Of a stretch of DNA of 5,710 nt, positions 5,328 to 5,710 are shown in pieces. The notes below the pieces were generated by a model. That model searched no databases. It worked only from the letters and a program-made list of their open reading frames with translations, and was not told the origin of the DNA. The DNA is from CAZCQP01 sp964500895 (GTDB lineage: Bacteria; Bacillota; Clostridia; Lachnospirales; JAISER01): contig CAZCQP010000079.1 of NCBI GenBank assembly GCA_964500895.1, positions 1 through 5,710 of the forward strand. Direction: 5' to 3'. The number at the start of each line of letters is the position of its first letter. Positions within the stretch are counted from its first letter, which is position 1. Made by a program: the position numbers and the translations under genes.

Positions 5328-5710
5328 TTATTGGGCAAGTGCGTGCAGGCGGTTGTACAATGCCTGCTGTTCTTCCGGGGTTGCGCAGTAGGTGACGCAA
5401 ATCAGCTTTTGGCCGGGCCGCCACAGTTTTTGAAAAGCACTAAAGGCTTCCTCTGGCCCGCCTACAGCCCGGGCGTTAACGGTAATGCCTGTGCCTGCAA
5501 ATTGTTCCCCAAACAAAGATGGGTCGTTGGGGGCGGGGTCTGTTTGGGGGCTGAATGCCCCGTCTACCGTGACAATGCCCTTCATGGCTTTCACCATGTT
5601 TATTTTGCTGCTCCAGTTGCCGCAAGAATGGTACACCGTGCCCCCGAATGCTTGCCCCAGCTGTTCGTCAAAGGGCTTGAAAATGTCTGCATAATCTTCG
5701 GATGCAACCA
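5328..5710 (-). CDS. UROD-like family protein, C-terminal part (5' end beyond window)
   Basis: The last 126 codons of a gene whose start lies outside the window; the frame is open to the edge. An internal GTG at 5636 is not a plausible start, because conserved sequence continues upstream of it (SEDYADIFKPFDEQLGQAFGG). The visible part has the same plan as the downstream neighbour: an amphipathic YADIFKPFDEQL segment, then YHSCGNW (His27 and Cys29 of the visible part), and a distal Cys108 in CVTYC. The spacing from His to distal Cys is nearly the same as in the 348-aa protein (81 versus 82 residues), so the two are probably paralogues sharing a zinc site. A methyltransferase-like role is inferred. 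The stop codon is immediately followed by the ribosome site of the next gene, indicating one transcript. Confidence 0.75.
   Translation of the reverse strand, partial: VASEDYADIFKPFDEQLGQAFGGTVYHSCGNWSSKINMVKAMKGIVTVDGAFSPQTDPAPNDPSLFGEQFAGTGITVNARAVGGPEEAFSAFQKLWRPGQKLICVTYCATPEEQQALYNRLHALAQ

Noticed and set aside
5328..5636. A complete 102-aa small protein starting at GTG 5636
   Set aside because: The frame stays open upstream to the window edge and encodes recognisable UROD-like sequence, so this is the tail of a longer gene.

Overview
The window looks like chromosome of an anaerobic Clostridia-type Firmicute (Bacillota), plausibly a gut Oscillospiraceae/Lachnospiraceae relative. This is inferred from strong AGGAGG-type ribosome sites, densely packed operons, a ferredoxin-tailed aldo/keto reductase and uroporphyrinogen-decarboxylase-like (UROD-like) methyltransferase relatives. 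No phage, transposase, tRNA, rRNA or CRISPR signal was found.

Layout. (1) Positions 1-153 hold a dense block of four perfect hairpins separated by short A/T-rich stretches. It works as a terminator region and also runs into the 3' end of the first gene. (2) Positions 115-2023 (minus strand) hold a two-gene operon: a short-chain dehydrogenase/reductase (SDR), then an aldo/keto reductase with two C-terminal iron-sulfur motifs. (3) Positions 2024-2159 form a divergent promoter region. (4) Positions 2160-2510 (plus strand) encode an HxlR-family winged-helix regulator, probably controlling itself and the oxidoreductase pair. (5) Positions 2522-2566 are a perfect 21-bp stem serving as a bidirectional terminator between convergent genes. 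(6) Positions 2579-5710 (minus strand) hold the downstream part of a four-gene operon. In transcription order it reads: a UROD-like protein cut by the window edge, a second complete UROD-like protein, KDPG aldolase, and KDG kinase (pfkB family).

How the genes work together. KDG kinase and KDPG aldolase are the last two steps of hexuronate (or Entner-Doudoroff-type) catabolism: KDG is phosphorylated to KDPG, which is cleaved to pyruvate and glyceraldehyde 3-phosphate. They overlap by 8 nt and are surely co-expressed. The two UROD-like genes just upstream carry the H-x-C...C zinc-site pattern of methylcobamide methyltransferases (MtaA/MtbA type) rather than features of heme-pathway HemE. This suggests, as inference only, methyl-group transfer coupled to breakdown of a (methylated) uronic acid. 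The HxlR/SDR/reductase module looks like a separate redox- or electrophile-responsive unit.

Most worth a second look: the UROD-like tandem joined to the KDG/KDPG genes; the reductase, which seems to lack two residues of the canonical catalytic tetrad; and the palindromic repeat that supplies the last residues and stop codon of that reductase.
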